A stretch of 64,000 nucleotides of DNA from Bactericera cockerelli (lineage: Eukaryota > Arthropoda > Insecta > Hemiptera > Triozidae). Position numbers and translations under genes: made by a program. This document shows, piece after piece, positions 20,008 to 30,955 of the stretch (positions are counted from its first letter, which is position 1; each line of letters begins with the position of its first letter). Below the pieces are notes generated by a model, which saw nothing but the letters and a program-made list of their open reading frames with translations, was not told the origin of the DNA and made no database searches. The stretch spans positions 7,273,316 to 7,337,315 of the forward strand of contig CM044958.1 in the NCBI GenBank assembly GCA_024516035.1, written 5' to 3'.

Positions 20008-20246
20008 CGCCGCTGCTAACAAAAACTGTCGTATCTGCAAATTTTGCCATTTTCAGTTAAGAAGCGCACATTCTTCCTTTTTCACGTCACGAAGTATCTG
20101 TATCTCAACTCCTTCCCGAAGTATTCAAGTTTTAAGGTTAGTCGTATGTGAGTTTCAAAGAATCTCAGCAAGCACGAACCACTATGTGCGCTTCTTAACT
20201 GAAAATGGCAAATTTGCAGATACGACAGTTTGTGTTTGCAGCGGCG
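20008..20246. mobile_element. MITE with about 60-bp terminal inverted repeats
   Basis: Left end starts CGCCGCTGCTAACAAAAACT; right end finishes TGTGTTTGCAGCGGCG. The arms match over about 60 bp, including GCAAATTTTGCCATTTTCAG and TTAAGAAGCGCACA. The 4-bp sequence AAAT lies on both sides. Mirror copy at 61226-61465. Superfamily not assigned. Confidence 0.8.
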
Positions 20247-20267
20247 AAATGACCTATTTATTATTAC

Positions 20268-20470
20268 TTTTTACTTTCTTTATCGTATTTAAAGGAAAGT
20301 AATGGCATCACACCAAATTTTCGATGTTTCAGTTTTCAGTGCCAAAACACGTTTTAGGGTCACCAGCGCTTAAATCCAAAGTTTCGGACATTGGTCTATG
20401 TCTGTATAGTGTATACTTATGTATGTGTAATGTGTATTATATCTTGAAGAAACTTTAACCTGTGGGATAG
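20268..20470 (+). mobile_element. Family T element, 5' part
   Basis: Starts with ACTTTCTTTATCG / AAAGGAAAGTAATGG hairpin-like ends and CAGTGCCAAAACACGTTTTA, shared with 3092-3200. Truncated. Mirror at 61017-61205. Confidence 0.6.
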
Positions 20471-20585
20471 AAAGCTTAAATCTCAAAGGGCACCTTCCAA
20501 TTCCAACTCTTTTACTATCTATCTCACTCTTCCAGTATTTATCTAATAATCTCTCCTATCTCTCTATCTCTCAAAAACATATCTC

Positions 20586-20870
20586 TTGGGTGGCAGAGAT
20601 TGCCAAAGGCAATAACCTCGCCCTTTAGTTAGAACATATATTATGTATATATTTATTTATTTTTGTTTTCTTCTATTATATTGTTTGTAATTATTTGTGT
20701 TGTATATAATATGTTCTATTAATAAAGTGAATGAAGAGAATGCCGTTGGCATTAGCACCGCCCTTGATCAAGTTTTGTTTTGTTAATTTTAATTTCTATG
20801 TATATATATTCTATGTTATTTGTAAATAAAACTTGATCCAACATGTTAATAAAAAAGTGTAAATGAATAA
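20586..20870 (+). mobile_element. Two adjacent family H elements
   Basis: First unit: GGGTGGCAGAGATTGCC with hairpin ATTGCC / GGCAAT, ending AATAAAGTGAATG. The second starts at about 20733 with AGAGAATGCCGTTGGCATTA (hairpin ATGCC / GGCAT) and is followed by an AT-rich part. Both are mirrored at about 60700-60890. Confidence 0.6.
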
Positions 20871-20885
20871 AAAATAATAAAAAAA

Positions 20886-20908
20886 TCTCTCTCTCTCCCT
20901 CCCTCTCT

Positions 20909-20945
<37 letters not shown>

Positions 20946-20960
20946 CCTCCCTCCCTCCCT
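20886..20960. repeat. (CT)n / (CCCT)n microsatellite
   Basis: CTCTCTC and CCTCCCTCCCTC runs; mirror at 60510-60585. Confidence 0.95.
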
Positions 20961-21418
20961 GATCCTAATACTCCCCACATCTCTTCCATATTTCTTCCCG
21001 TCCACTTCCCTTCCCTCCTAAACTCCCAATACCTAATATCTCTCCTAGAGGAATCTCGGGAAGCCTTGCAAATAGTTGAGAGACCTCTGAGAGTTTGGGG
21101 TGTGAAATATAAATAGTCTGAAGAAAACGTTCCACAGGCCCTGTGAGGAAAAGGGGCCCTTCATATGGTCGGACCGAAGCTGTTAAAATTTGTTCGGCCC
21201 CTCTACACCATCCATTTTGGGGTCTCTGGAGGAATATTAGTAGAGTGCGAATGTTCTTGAGAGCCCTTATTGTTTTGCCTTCGTTCTTAGTTTTCTGTGG
21301 CGGCTATGTTTTTATTTAGGAGAGGGGCGCTCTTGAATAAATACCAATGCTGAAGAGATTCTATGTTCCTTCTTTTACTCATGATAGTCGAGTGGTTTGT
21401 TTGGTTCATTTTTATATA

Positions 21419-21534
21419 CAGTAGAAATCGTTTATAACAAACTTCAAGGGACGGGACAGATTTGTTCCTTATAGCCGATTTTCACTATAACCGATACATC
21501 GGCTATAAGGTGTCGTTGTAAGAGATTTCTACTG
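21419..21534. mobile_element. Small TA-flanked MITE (116 bp)
   Basis: Ends CAGTAGAAATCGTTTATAAC and TTGTAAGAGATTTCTACTG, flanked by TA (21417-21418 and 21535-21536). An internal inverted pair surrounds ATAGCCGATTTTCACTATAA. TA duplication and CAGT ends fit a Tc1/mariner-type non-autonomous element. Mirror copy 59929-60044. Confidence 0.75.
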
Positions 21535-22127
21535 TACCTATTAGAGTCATATAATGCCTACGAAATAACAGCAAAGTTTTGTCTGCTGGAGACTGGCATT
21601 GAAAAAAAAAATGCAAAAAGGGGGCTATCTCCCCTGAATTATATAAACCAGATGTTAGAGTTAAGGAAATAAACTTTAATTACTACAGATAATTCAAATA
21701 AGTGCTGAAGATAGAAACAAAGCTAAGCTAACACAAACCAATTTTTTAATCACTGATAACGTTGTTGATGAATTATTTCGTGGTGTTCTACGCTTATATT
21801 GTCAAGAAGCATCAATAAATAGGGTTGATAGTAATTTAAACTATTTTTTTAACGAGATTTTTTTTTGTGAAGAGCCACCACATTTTGCTATTTTAGCTAA
21901 AACTTTTTCTCCCAGAGAAACTTGAGGCGAGGGGAATTTCTGGGTAAGTTTATTTTCCGAGCTTTCCAAGTTGACCCTCGTCTGTTTGGACAAATAATGA
22001 TGTGGGAGAAAGCTGTCTTTACTTCTCTTCTCTGTCGAAAGCTTCAAAAAACTTAAAATTATTATTTTAAAAAGTTATCTTACTTTCCGTGTCCATGTGT
22101 GATAGTAACATTGAATAATAATAGCAC
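21535..22127. other. Duplicated spacer
   Basis: No feature beyond the duplication. A frame at 21841-22047 (minus) is conserved in both arms with few changes, but that only reflects overall arm similarity. Confidence 0.55.
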
Positions 22128-22258
22128 TCTTTATTGGAAGGTTACCACCGGGCGAGGTTAATGCTCAAATCATAAAATATACCGCCTAACCCTCAGTCCT
22201 ATTCTTATGTGGTCACAAACTCAAATTAATGAGGAAAAATTAGGCCAAATTCAGCAAA
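22128..22258 (-). mobile_element. SINE D, head missing
   Basis: GCACTCTTTATTGGAAGGTT, GGGCGAGGTTAATGCTCAAA, CTTATGTGGTCACAAACTCA and AATTAATGAGGAAAAATTA match the family; the tRNA-like head is absent. Mirror 59233-59353. Confidence 0.75.
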
Positions 22259-22684
22259 GCGATTTCAGACAACACGAAAGTGATTGCACAAATATGTTTA
22301 ATTTTTGAAAAACTAACTTGACATTTATACAAAGTTCTGATGGTGGATAATTATTTATACAGGGACGGCTATTCTCTCGAACTACAAACTCACACCTGAT
22401 ACCCACGTGTACATTCTCATGCCTTATAGCGTGAACGCCGGTACTCGTATTACTCATCCCTCTGTAACGCCATTTCCTCCAACCATTCCCCTCCCCCCTA
22501 CATAACACAATTTCCCCCCTTTACCACCATCCCCATTCCTTCCATAACATCATCTCCCCCCTGTGAAGGGGGATGCTTTGAAACACCATTCCACCCGTGT
22601 TGGTGCGCTCGAGTTTTTCTTTCTCGCCTTTCTCGGGGAGCGAAGCCCACCATTGTTTATGATGGGGGTGTTAGATGTCGGGAA

Positions 22685-22712
22685 TAGGGTAAGGGGGAGA
22701 GAGAGAGGGAGG

Positions 22713-22759
<47 letters not shown>

Positions 22760-23020
22760 GAGAGGGATGGAGAGAGAGAGAGGGATGGAGAGAGGGATGG
22801 AGAGAGAGGAAGGGAGAAAGAGAGGGAGATAGAGAATGCTTGGGAGGGAAGAACCATCAGACATCAAGACTGTTGCATGGAGAAGGCGGTAAGAAGAGAG
22901 AGAGAGAGAGAGAGTGTGTGTGTGAGAGAGAGAGTGTGTGTGTGAGAGAGAGAGTGTGTGTGTGTGAGAGAGAAAGTGAGAGAGATAGTGAGTGAGTGAG
23001 TGTGTGTGTGTGTGTGTGTG

Positions 23021-23052
<32 letters not shown>

Positions 23053-23220
23053 GTAGAAAGGAGAGACAAAGAAATTGAGAGAGAGAGAGAGAGAGTAGAA
23101 AGGAGAGACAAAGAAATTGAGAGAAAGAGTAGAAAGGAGAGACAAAGAAATTGAGAGAGAGAGTAGAAAGGAGAGACAAAGAAATTGAGAGAAAGTAGAA
23201 AGGAGAGGCAAATAAATTGA
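22685..23220. repeat. (GA)n/(GT)n block with 35-40-bp sub-repeats
   Basis: GAGAG and GTGTGT runs. From about 23050 the unit GTAGAAAGGAGAGACAAAGA plus AATTGAGAGA repeats at least four times. The inner right arm (58356-58470) carries the same unit inverted. Confidence 0.9.
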
Positions 23221-23462
23221 GAGAGGGAGTGATAGGAAGGCGTAGTAAGGGAAAAGGAATAGTAGGAGGCGCGTAATAAAGTATTAGGAGGATAAGGAGG
23301 TGTGAAGGTAGGAAAAATGGGAGCGGGGAGGTAATTTAAAATACTCAACGGAGCTTTTCCACCCGGTAGCAGATTTTCCGAGGAGAACACCACGCACCAC
23401 GTGCTTTGAGGAATCCCCATGAGAGAAAACCAAAGTTGTGCCCGTGAGTCTAGAGTTCCGGA
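23221..23462. other. Spacer just inside the left arm
   Basis: No recognised feature. The corresponding sequence on the other side is replaced by the N gap. Confidence 0.5.
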
Positions 23463-23582
23463 ATTTGGCGGCTCTGTCTCTTTCGACTGAAGTTGTAACT
23501 TGGAGGTTCAAGTCCCAGTTTCAGCGTGGATTTAGTAAAACGAGTTTGAGTATTGATAACACAAAAGTGATAAACACACAAA
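23463..23582 (+). mobile_element. SINE B, diverged
   Basis: GTTGTAACTTGGAGGTTCAA, GTCCCAGTTTCAGCGTGGAT and AACACAAAAGTGATAAACAC match the family; the first part of the head is decayed. Confidence 0.75.
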
Positions 23583-23597
23583 AGTCTTTTTTTATTA

Positions 23598-23896
23598 AGA
23601 TGAGTGTTATATAGCCGTTTTCATTTCGTAGCCATGAAACAGGAGCTACTGTAGACGCTTGTTCTCTGTGTTGTAGCCTACCCATCCCGGAGTATTCCTC
23701 CCCTCTGATGGGCGAGAAGTAACACAATACTTCCTATTTAGGTGCTGGGTCAACACGAGCGAACCGGAAGGTATCCCTAAAAAACATTTGTAACCAAATT
23801 AGTAATACAATTTTTTTGTTGGCACGGGGGATCGAACCCGGGACCTTCCGCATGGCAAAAGCGAGTGCTTAACCACTGAGCTAATCGCGCGCTCTA
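23598..23896 (-). mobile_element. SINE A, near full length
   Basis: The plus strand shows tail first (GCCGTTTTCATTTCGTAGCC), then the body, then GGGATCGAACCCGGGACCTT (box B complement), CCGCATGGCAAAAGCGAG, and AACCACTGAGCTAATCGCGC (box A complement). It abuts the SINE B copy with almost no gap. Confidence 0.88.
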
Positions 23897-24216
23897 TATT
23901 AGTTTAACTTATTAATATTACCGTGGATAGGGATTCGAAGGACCGACCTCCAGTTTACAAGTTCGCTGCCTTTTCCATCGACCTGCCCCGGTCAATTTCT
24001 GTGAATTCCTTACAAAAGAAAAGGGTTAGGTAAAAAAAGTGACAAAAGTTGTATTTTAAGCCGGCTTCTTGTTTTACCGCCATATAATATACATATATAT
24101 TGTTTATACAATATACGATATGTTCGCAGATTTTATCCATATACATTCAAATAACAAATAACTTACGTTTATTTTGTAAAAAGTAAACATATTTACGTAC
24201 ATACCTATACCATGTA

Positions 24217-24623
24217 CAGGGTGGTCTAGAAAGTTTGCACCAAAATGATAGGGGTAATAAAAGAGACTATTTCTAACAAAAATATTCCCGGACATTTTCC
24301 TTTATTTTTTGTCGTTTTCAAAATGGCGGCCAAAACGTGTGTTTTTCAAATATGTGCGTTCAGAACGTTGACAGCCTAAATGAGCATGATCATTAAAACA
24401 TTGAACGGGTTAATTTAACTTATTTTAATCAAAATTTTATTTTCAATTCAAAAATGCAATCCCTTTTTTTCTAGGTGGTACAGAAAAAAATAAAAAAATC
24501 AAAAGCCAACCAAAGTCGGAATATTTGACAAAAAATAAAGGAAAATGTCCGGGAATATTTTTGTTGGAAATGGTCTCTTTTATTACCCCTATCATTTTGG
24601 TGCAAACTTTCTGGACCACCCTG
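24217..24623. mobile_element. Mariner-type MITE, 407 bp, about 95-bp inverted ends
   Basis: Ends CAGGGTGGTCTAGAAAGTTT and the inverse of CAGGGTGGTCCAGAAAGTTT, flanked by TA (24215-24216 and 24624-24625). The arms match over about 95 bp including GATAGGGGTAATAAAAGAGA. TA target and CAGGGTG ends are typical of Tc1/mariner relatives. The interior is non-coding. Confidence 0.85.
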
Positions 24624-24625
24624 TA

Positions 24626-25416
24626 TGTACATAGGTTGCAAGCACATACATAAGAACAAGTCCCCAGGTATCTTTATTTTACGTAACTTCATTAAACACT
24701 TGGTTTTTTAGTTATTTTTTAGGGAAGATATTGGAGTTCCCCTAGGGTGATAAAAGTGAATGTCTTAGGATGTTTGGTTCGGCCTAGGGGTGTTTTCCTG
24801 AATGTTTCTAGAAAGTCAGTAAGAAAATTTTGGGACAGTAATCGTTAAACTGTTTTTTGAGGAGCTATTTTGTTTTTTCAGAAGCTATTTTGTTTTTTGA
24901 AAACGTATTTTGTTTTTCGAGGAGCTATTTGAAAACCAGCCGGGACATGACAAGTTATCCTCCCATTTGGGTTTTCGACCATGTAATAATATGTCATGGG
25001 CTTACTGATGGAATAATGGAACTAAATACTTCTACTCGGACAGAAAAAAAAGTGATATTATTATTATCATAGGTCGGTGTATGATTCAGTCTGTTGTGTT
25101 TGGTAAAATAAATAGACCCGCGCCACACTCGACATTACATGGACGGCAAATTCCATTTCAAATTTCACCAGTTGAAAGCCGGATTATAGAATTCGAGGTT
25201 ATCAGCAGAAATAATTTATAGAAATTATAATCTCCTGTGGCATTCAAATAGTGGTACTCGGCGATAAAGCTTTTCCCATTTTGAGTAATGTCTAGTTTGT
25301 CAATGTCATAAATTCAAATGGCTTTCAAGCGGATTGTCCTGTTTAGATCCTTTTTGACAGGTCGGAATAAACTGGTCTAGGAACAATTCTCCACCAGTCT
25401 CTTCCCATTTCTCTTC
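24626..25416. other. Spacer with a SINE C fragment (24940-25072, plus)
   Basis: CAGCCGGGACATGACAAGTT, GGGCTTACTGATGGAATAAT and a (ATT)n tail identify the SINE C body without its tRNA-like head. A GAGGAGCTATTTTG motif is repeated just before (24850-24925). No gene. Confidence 0.7.
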
Positions 25417-25630
25417 CTCTCTCTCTCTCTCTCTATATGTCTCCCATCTACCTCCCATATTCCTCTACCTCTACCTCTCACACTCTATATCCCCCTATCT
25501 CGTCTTTTCTCTATGTCTCCTTTCTCCCTTTCATTCTCCATATTCCTTTCTCTCTCTTACTCTCACTCTCTCTCTCACTTTTACTCTCACTCTCACTCTT
25601 ACTCTCACTCTCACTCTTACTCTCACTCTT

Positions 25631-25723
<93 letters not shown>

Positions 25724-26385
25724 TCTTTTTTCTCTCGATCCTTTTCTTCTAACTGGGTTATTTGTAATGGTTCTTTTCTCCTATCTCTCTCTGTCTATTT
25801 TCTGTCTAACTGGTGTACTAGTAGTGCTTACAGCTGGTTAAATTGGTAAGAGAGGAGTGGAGTGAGAGAGAAAGAGAGGGAGGGAGAGTGAGTACAAATA
25901 GGACTTCATGACAGTTGTAATCCCTCAGGATATCTGGGACTTTCATGACTCTCAGCAACCCTTGCCTTTCCTTCTCCATCTCTACTCTTTCTCTCTCTCT
26001 CTCTCTCTCTCTCCTCCTCCTCTTTCTCCTCCCGCTCTCTCTTTTTTTCCTCCCTCTCTCTCTCTCTCTCTTTCCCCTCTTTTTCTTCTCTCGCTCCCTC
26101 TCTTTAAATTCTTGACTCACTCTTTCTTCCTCTCTCTCACTATTTTTCTCTCCCAATTTCTACTTCTGTTTGTCTTTGCCATTTTGTACTTTCTATAACT
26201 CTTTCCCTTCTCTTCTTCTCTCTTCCCTCTATATCTCTCTTTCTCTCTCTTCCCTCTATATCTTTCTTCTGCTCTCTCTCTTCTATATCACTCTCTTCTA
26301 CTCTCTCTCTCTCCTCTATATCTCTCTCTCCCCTATATCTCTCTCCCCCCACGTCTCTCTCTTAACCTCCTCCGGCTCCTTCCTT
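25417..26385. repeat. Extended CT-rich region with (CACTCT)n array
   Basis: (CT)n and (CACTCT)n between 25545 and 25720, a short non-repetitive part (25740-25975), then CT/CCT tracts from 25980 to 26380, some with TATATCTCT sub-repeats near 26228-26345. All frames here are low complexity. Confidence 0.9.
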
Positions 26386-26660
26386 TTCTACTTCATAATC
26401 TCCCCTCCCTTACCTTCTCTCTACAGTCTACTGATTCGCAGATGGCACTCGGCTATAATTCAGCTGTCACAGTTCTAAGCATTTATTTTAAGTTTCTTTT
26501 TCAGCGAAAAACCGGAGAGCAGCTCTATAAATGAAAACTACTGGGAAATGAAAGCTGCGTGTGTATTCTAAAAGATTTATTTCTGCTTCTTGGTATGAAA
26601 GAGCAGACACTGAGACTTTTGGCGGTAGGATAAGACCTTGGGCGGGGTTTAGTTAAATTA
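26386..26660. other. Spacer
   Basis: No feature recognised. Confidence 0.5.
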
Positions 26661-26880
26661 AGGGTTGGATGGAAGAGATTGCCACATTGCCATTAAGACA
26701 TATGTTTCTATATATTTTTCTGTTATTTTTCATATTTATTGTATATAATTATATTTTGCTTCCATTTTTTTAATTGTAAAATAATTATTTGATTAATAAT
26801 ATAATAAGTGGCAGAGAATGCCTCAGGCATTAATTAACTTCGCCCCAGATTTGGCAAGGCAATTGTAAATATAAATTAAA
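26661..26880 (+). mobile_element. Family H elements (two partial)
   Basis: GGGTTGGATGGAAGAGATTG starts the first, ending AATAATATAATAAG. A second short start, GGCAGAGAATGCCTCAGGCA with its hairpin, follows at about 26812. Confidence 0.6.
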
Positions 26881-26893
26881 ATAATGTAGGTAC

Positions 26894-27034
26894 CAACCTC
26901 AGTACCTTGATCGATAAGGCGGCGGACTTGTAACCTGGAGGTCGGTGGTTCAAGTACCAACCTCAGGAAAGATTTGGCAAACCGAGTTCGAGTAGTTGTG
27001 ATATCACGAAAGTGTTTAACACAAATATGATAAC
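26894..27034 (+). mobile_element. SINE B, near full length
   Basis: CAACCTCAGTACCTTGATCG, AAGGCGGCGGACTTGTAACC, GTCGGTGGTTCAAG, GAGTTCGAGTAGTTGTGATA, AACACAAATATGATAAC. Confidence 0.85.
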
Positions 27035-27348
27035 TTTTTTAACTTATTGATATTGGGTAATGGAAAAATTCTGTTAATAGTCTAATGGACTACTATCTGA
27101 TGGCAAATTGTTATCTATCTTCAATACCTCAATATGGCTAGATAAAAATTCAATGTACACAGTTGCTATTTTTAGCGATATGACTAAAAAACACTCTGTT
27201 TATTTATTGACACATCCAGCCTTTATCTTTCAGTCAAAGGTCAGAGGCTTATGTCAGCAACATGTTGTCTCATCGACAGCAGATAGCAAAATTTGCCTGA
27301 ATTAGGTAATATTACCCATTGTCAATTATCAATATCTCATAATTCATC

Positions 27349-27551
27349 GACCTCAGTAGCTTGATCGACAAGGCGGCTTATAATCTTATAATCCGTGGTT
27401 CAAGCCCAAAGTTGAGTATAAATTTAGTAAAGTTTGTTTGAGTAGTTGTGATGTATAAGCAGTTAAGCACTGTAGTTTCTCGAAGGCGTTCTCCGCGAAA
27501 CGACCGTTTCGCTTGATATCACCACTGTGATCAACACAAATATAACAACTT
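27349..27551 (+). mobile_element. SINE B with a short internal insertion
   Basis: Head with GACCTCAGTAGCTTGATCGA and TGGTTCAAGCCC (box B). About 60 bp of unrelated sequence (with TTCTCCGCGAAACGACCG) interrupts the tail after GAGTAGTTGTGATGTA. The tail resumes at GATATCACCACTGTGATC. Confidence 0.7.
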
Positions 27552-28010
27552 ATGTCATAATTCATTCTTATCCATAGCTGCATTACCTAATGATGAAATT
27601 CAGGGGGGTGAAATGGATTCAAACACTCAGTATATATTTATTGTCTACTGTCCCTAACTACCTACCCACTCATGAAAATTACTTCCCTATCCAGGTAACA
27701 GATGTGACTTAAGTGACCTTATGGTGGCTTAAGTGACCTTATGGTGGCTTTATTCTACTCTATTGAAATTACATCAGGCCTCCATACTAGTGTCCACCTC
27801 CTTTCTACCTAACCTCCTTCTTTCACTGTCTCTTTTTATTTCTCTTTTTCTTTCCCTTTTCTCTATCTCTGTCTTTCATTTTTTCCTTCTCTTTCTCTTC
27901 TTCTTTCTATGTGTTCATCTCCCTTTTTCTGTTGGTCTGTTTGTCCGTAAAAGCCCATCAAAATGGTAGTCCTTTTTAAAAAATAACCAAAAAATTCAAC
28001 TTCTTTTTTA
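27552..28010. other. Spacer with a short direct repeat
   Basis: CTTAAGTGACCTTATGGTGG occurs twice in tandem (about 27708-27745). A CT-rich stretch follows (27820-27930). Confidence 0.6.
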
Positions 28011-28141
28011 CCGACCTCAGTATCTTGAATAAGATGGCGGATTAGTAATCGAAGGTCGATGGTTCAAGGGACTATTTAGTAAATCGAGTTCGAGTAGTTG
28101 TGATATAACTAAAGTGATTAACGCAAAAAATGTGATAACAT
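28011..28141 (+). mobile_element. SINE B, diverged head
   Basis: CCGACCTCAGTATCTTGAAT, TAGTAATCGAAGGTCGATGG, GAGTTCGAGTAGTTGTGATA and the GTGATTAACGC tail. Confidence 0.75.
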
Positions 28142-28595
28142 TTATTCTATGAGTATCTTAAAAGTATAAAACTAGAAATTGCCAAAAATTTACAGAGGTT
28201 CCACCACAGAAACAACATTTTGGAAAAAAAGTGGAAGCTGGATTTAGCATTAGTTATAGATAAATAACTAGGCTATCCATATCCAATGATGTCACTATGA
28301 ATGCCGGGCCAACAAAAGCACATTAACAAATAACCTTTATTTTTTATATAATTTACAATTACCTTCGCAACGCTTTTTGGCATTATCAAATTTCAGCGAA
28401 ATGTTGACCTCATCATTCATGCACAATATGTTGGTGTTGAATTCAATATTTCGAGGGCATTGTTTGTATTCTGTTTATTTAATCTGCCCCAGCTCACATT
28501 TCATGAATTTTACATTTATAATTTTTAATAATATTTCAATATCACCGAGGGACAAAATTACAGGAAGGCAAATCATTTCCCCTTTCTAGCCATTA
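28142..28595. other. Spacer
   Basis: No feature recognised; a 70-codon frame (28377-28589) has no family resemblance I can see. Confidence 0.5.
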
Positions 28596-28718
28596 GCCAT
28601 TCTCATTCAGTCACTGAAGTTAAGCAACGTCCAGCGGGGCTAGGACTTGGATGGGTGACCATTCAAATTCGACCCCTCGTCACTCGTGATGGTGGCTATT
28701 TCTGGCCCCACTAGTACT
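28596..28718 (+). mobile_element. 5S rRNA-derived SINE, 5'-truncated
   Basis: GAAGTTAAGCAACGTCCAGC and GGACTTGGATGGGTGACC are the 5S internal promoter region, nearly unchanged from real 5S genes. The central domain starts (GATGGTGGCTATTTCTGGCC) and breaks off at about 28718. Confidence 0.8.
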
Positions 28719-29129
28719 ATTTTCTTCTATATCCATTTATTTTTCATACTATTTTATCATTTATTAATTTATTCTCAATTTTTAACTGTAAATATTATAC
28801 TTTGTCCTCCCAATAAAGATAAGAATAATATTAATAGTAAGCAAATCCTTTCCTAATCCTAAATAGAAAGATATAGAATCTTTCTATTTAGCGCGTCTTT
28901 TTTTCTCCAGTTTTACTCTCTAAGTCTACCTCTCTTTCTTTTCTCTCCTAATTCACAAAATGAAAGTTCTGTGGCATATGAATTTTTTTCTCAATGAAAA
29001 GGTTTTATTTTTTGGGTAAAAAGTCCAAAGTTTCAATATTTTCAACAGCTTGCCCGGACATCTCATGCAATATGTATAACACAGCATCCATATTTATGTT
29101 TGGACAACATATTTTACTTTATGTTTTAG
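28719..29129. other. Spacer
   Basis: AT-rich; GGATATAG-like and TTTCTATTTAG motifs form a small inverted pair near 28862-28890. No gene. Confidence 0.5.
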
Positions 29130-29296
29130 GGTTGGGTGGAAGAGAATGCCAAAAGCAGTAGCCACGCCCTTTAGTTAGGACTTATGTATATATTTATATA
29201 GTTTTTCTTCATTTTTTTTCTTTTTACTTCTTCTTTTATTGTATGTTAATTTGTAATTATCCTTATTCATAAAGTGTAAAATAATAATAATAAAGT
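29130..29296 (+). mobile_element. Family H element
   Basis: GGGTTGGGTGGAAGAGAATG, ACGCCCTTTAGTTAGGACTT, then an (AATAAT)n tail ending AATAAAG. Confidence 0.7.
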
Positions 29297-29507
29297 ATGT
29301 ATGAATAATGTACATACATAGTATGTACTCTATGTATGCACCTAAAATGTACATACATAAGTTCAATTTCTATTGTATCCGGGATGGTTGAGGGTGGTGC
29401 CAAACTGAGTCAATACAGTCCTTATGCCCGAATTGAGCCTGGGGCTGTGGTTTAGCTTCCCTTGGTGTACAAATTGTACAATATAAGTGTTGTGGTGGGG
29501 GAGGAAA
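29297..29507. other. Spacer
   Basis: Contains alternating GTACATACATA motifs; no gene. Confidence 0.5.
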
Positions 29508-29720
29508 GAGGAGAAAGAGAGAGAAAAGAGAGAGAAAGAGAGAGAAAGAGAGAGAAAAGGAGAGAGAAAAGAGAGAAGAGAAAGAGAGAGAAAAAAGAGA
29601 GAGAGAGAAAAAGAGAGAGAGAGAGAAAAGAGAGAGAAAGAGGAGAGAGAAAAGAGAGAGAAGAGAGAAGAAGAGAGAGAGAGAGAAAGAGAGAGAAAGA
29701 GAGAGAAAGAGAGAGAGAAA

Positions 29721-29755
<35 letters not shown>

Positions 29756-29850
29756 AAGAAGAGAAGAGAGAGAGAGAAAGAGAGGAGGAGGAGAGGGAGG
29801 GATAAAGAGTGTGTGAGTGAGAGAAATAGAGAGGGAGAGGAAGAGTGAGT
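29508..29850. repeat. (GA)n-rich tract, about 340 bp
   Basis: GAGAGAGAAAAG-type purine repeats. All frames on both strands are low complexity. Confidence 0.95.
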
Positions 29851-30109
29851 TTGGACGTGAGATGGGTCCGAAAAATATTTTGACGTGAAAATCAATAGTG
29901 TCACTACTGAGTTCCGTGGAATTTACGAGTATTGTGTAGGAACATACATTGAAAAGGATGAAAGTATATCTTTTGCCAGCCATAAGCCCATGTTGCGGGA
30001 TCGAATGGTGTGGAATTTTCGAATAAAGCTATTTATGATAGATGTACATAATCTTATTTTTTTTTACATAATAGTTTTCTTTTATATTCAATTCTTAAGT
30101 GGTCTCGTC

Positions 30110-30300
30110 ACTATGGGACATGGCATACACCAGTTTTTGTTAGATTTGATAACTGAACTAAGCAACGTCTTGCGAGGTCAGGAGTGGGTGACCACTCAGT
30201 GTTGTTGGCTATTCCCGGCCCAATGCAGGCTGGGTGAAGATAATTCTGCTGGCGAACGGAGGGCCGGTAAAGCCCACGTCTTGAATGACTTACTAGATGT
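30110..30300 (+). mobile_element. 5S rRNA-derived SINE, diverged
   Basis: CTAAGCAACGTCTTGCGAGG, GAGTGGGTGACC, then TGTTGGCTATTCCCGGCCCA, GCAGGCTGGGTGAAG, and GGCGAACGGAGGG. Head and centre are in family order; the tail is lost. SINE C tail text follows immediately (30308-30345, minus). Confidence 0.7.
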
Positions 30301-30353
30301 TAAGCAAGAGATAATAATATCGTTTTATTTATACTGCTTTTAAATTTATTTAT

Positions 30354-30390
30354 TTTAAATCTAGTTTATAAATTATAAACTAGATTTAAA
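30354..30390. repeat. Perfect 37-nt palindrome
   Basis: 18-bp arms TTTAAATCTAGTTTATAA and TTATAAACTAGATTTAAA around a single A. Wholly AT-rich except for the CTAG centres. Confidence 0.9.
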
Positions 30391-30797
30391 ACTAAAAATA
30401 AATAAGACTAAGTTTAAAAAATATTATATATTATGGATTGTACGAGAAGTAGTAAATATAATTTTTTATCATATTTTCAATATCTAACTATTAGTTACAA
30501 AACAGAGGAAATACACACTCTTACAATAATTTTAAACTTATACATTTAGTAATAAATTTAATATTTACATATAATATTTATTTTTACAAAAATGACATAT
30601 TTATATATGGTGAAGTCCAACACAATGCAACTTTGCACCTAAACTTTAAATACTATTTTTAATATATTCATAAAAATTGATGAACATTTTTTAAATTTTT
30701 GTTTATTTTTATTGTTCTTTCATTTTGTTGTTTTCGATAAAATGTTTGTTGATTTATAAAAATACAAATAAAGTACCTTAAAAAAAAAAAAAAAAAA
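30391..30797. other. Very AT-rich spacer
   Basis: No gene or repeat family; ends in poly(A) (about 30779-30798). Confidence 0.55.
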
Positions 30798-30955
30798 AGT
30801 CTCATTATTCCAGCAGTAAGCCCAAGACATATTATTATGTGATGTAAATTCCAAATGGGACGATAAAATGTCGTGTCCCGGCTGAGTTTTGAACCCACGA
30901 CCTCTGAATTTTTTGGATTCAAAGAGTGCCGCCTTTACCACTGAGCTACCGGGAC
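30798..30955 (-). mobile_element. SINE C (tRNA-like head)
   Basis: Minus strand: TGTCCCGGTAGCTCAGTGGT (box A), GGTCGTGGGTTCAAAACTCA (box B), the GCCGGGACACGACAT stem, then GGGCTTACTGCTGGAATAAT and a poly(T) junction. Poly(A) lies on its tail side. Confidence 0.85.

Larger units (their letters stand above)
17429..23220 (+). repeat. Left arm of a large inverted duplication
   Basis: Read in reverse complement, this arm matches 58356-64000 along its whole length, feature for feature. Position 17429 pairs with the last base of the window, so the arm continues outside on the other side. Large blocks are identical or nearly so (e.g. 19309-19650 versus 61800-62160, differing by a T-run length). The main differences are in microsatellites. 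The inner end lies in a GA-rich region at about 23.2 kb. Confidence 0.93.

Noticed and set aside
21841..22047. Conserved 68-codon minus-strand frame in both arms
   Set aside because: Conservation equals that of the surrounding duplicated DNA; no start context or domain.
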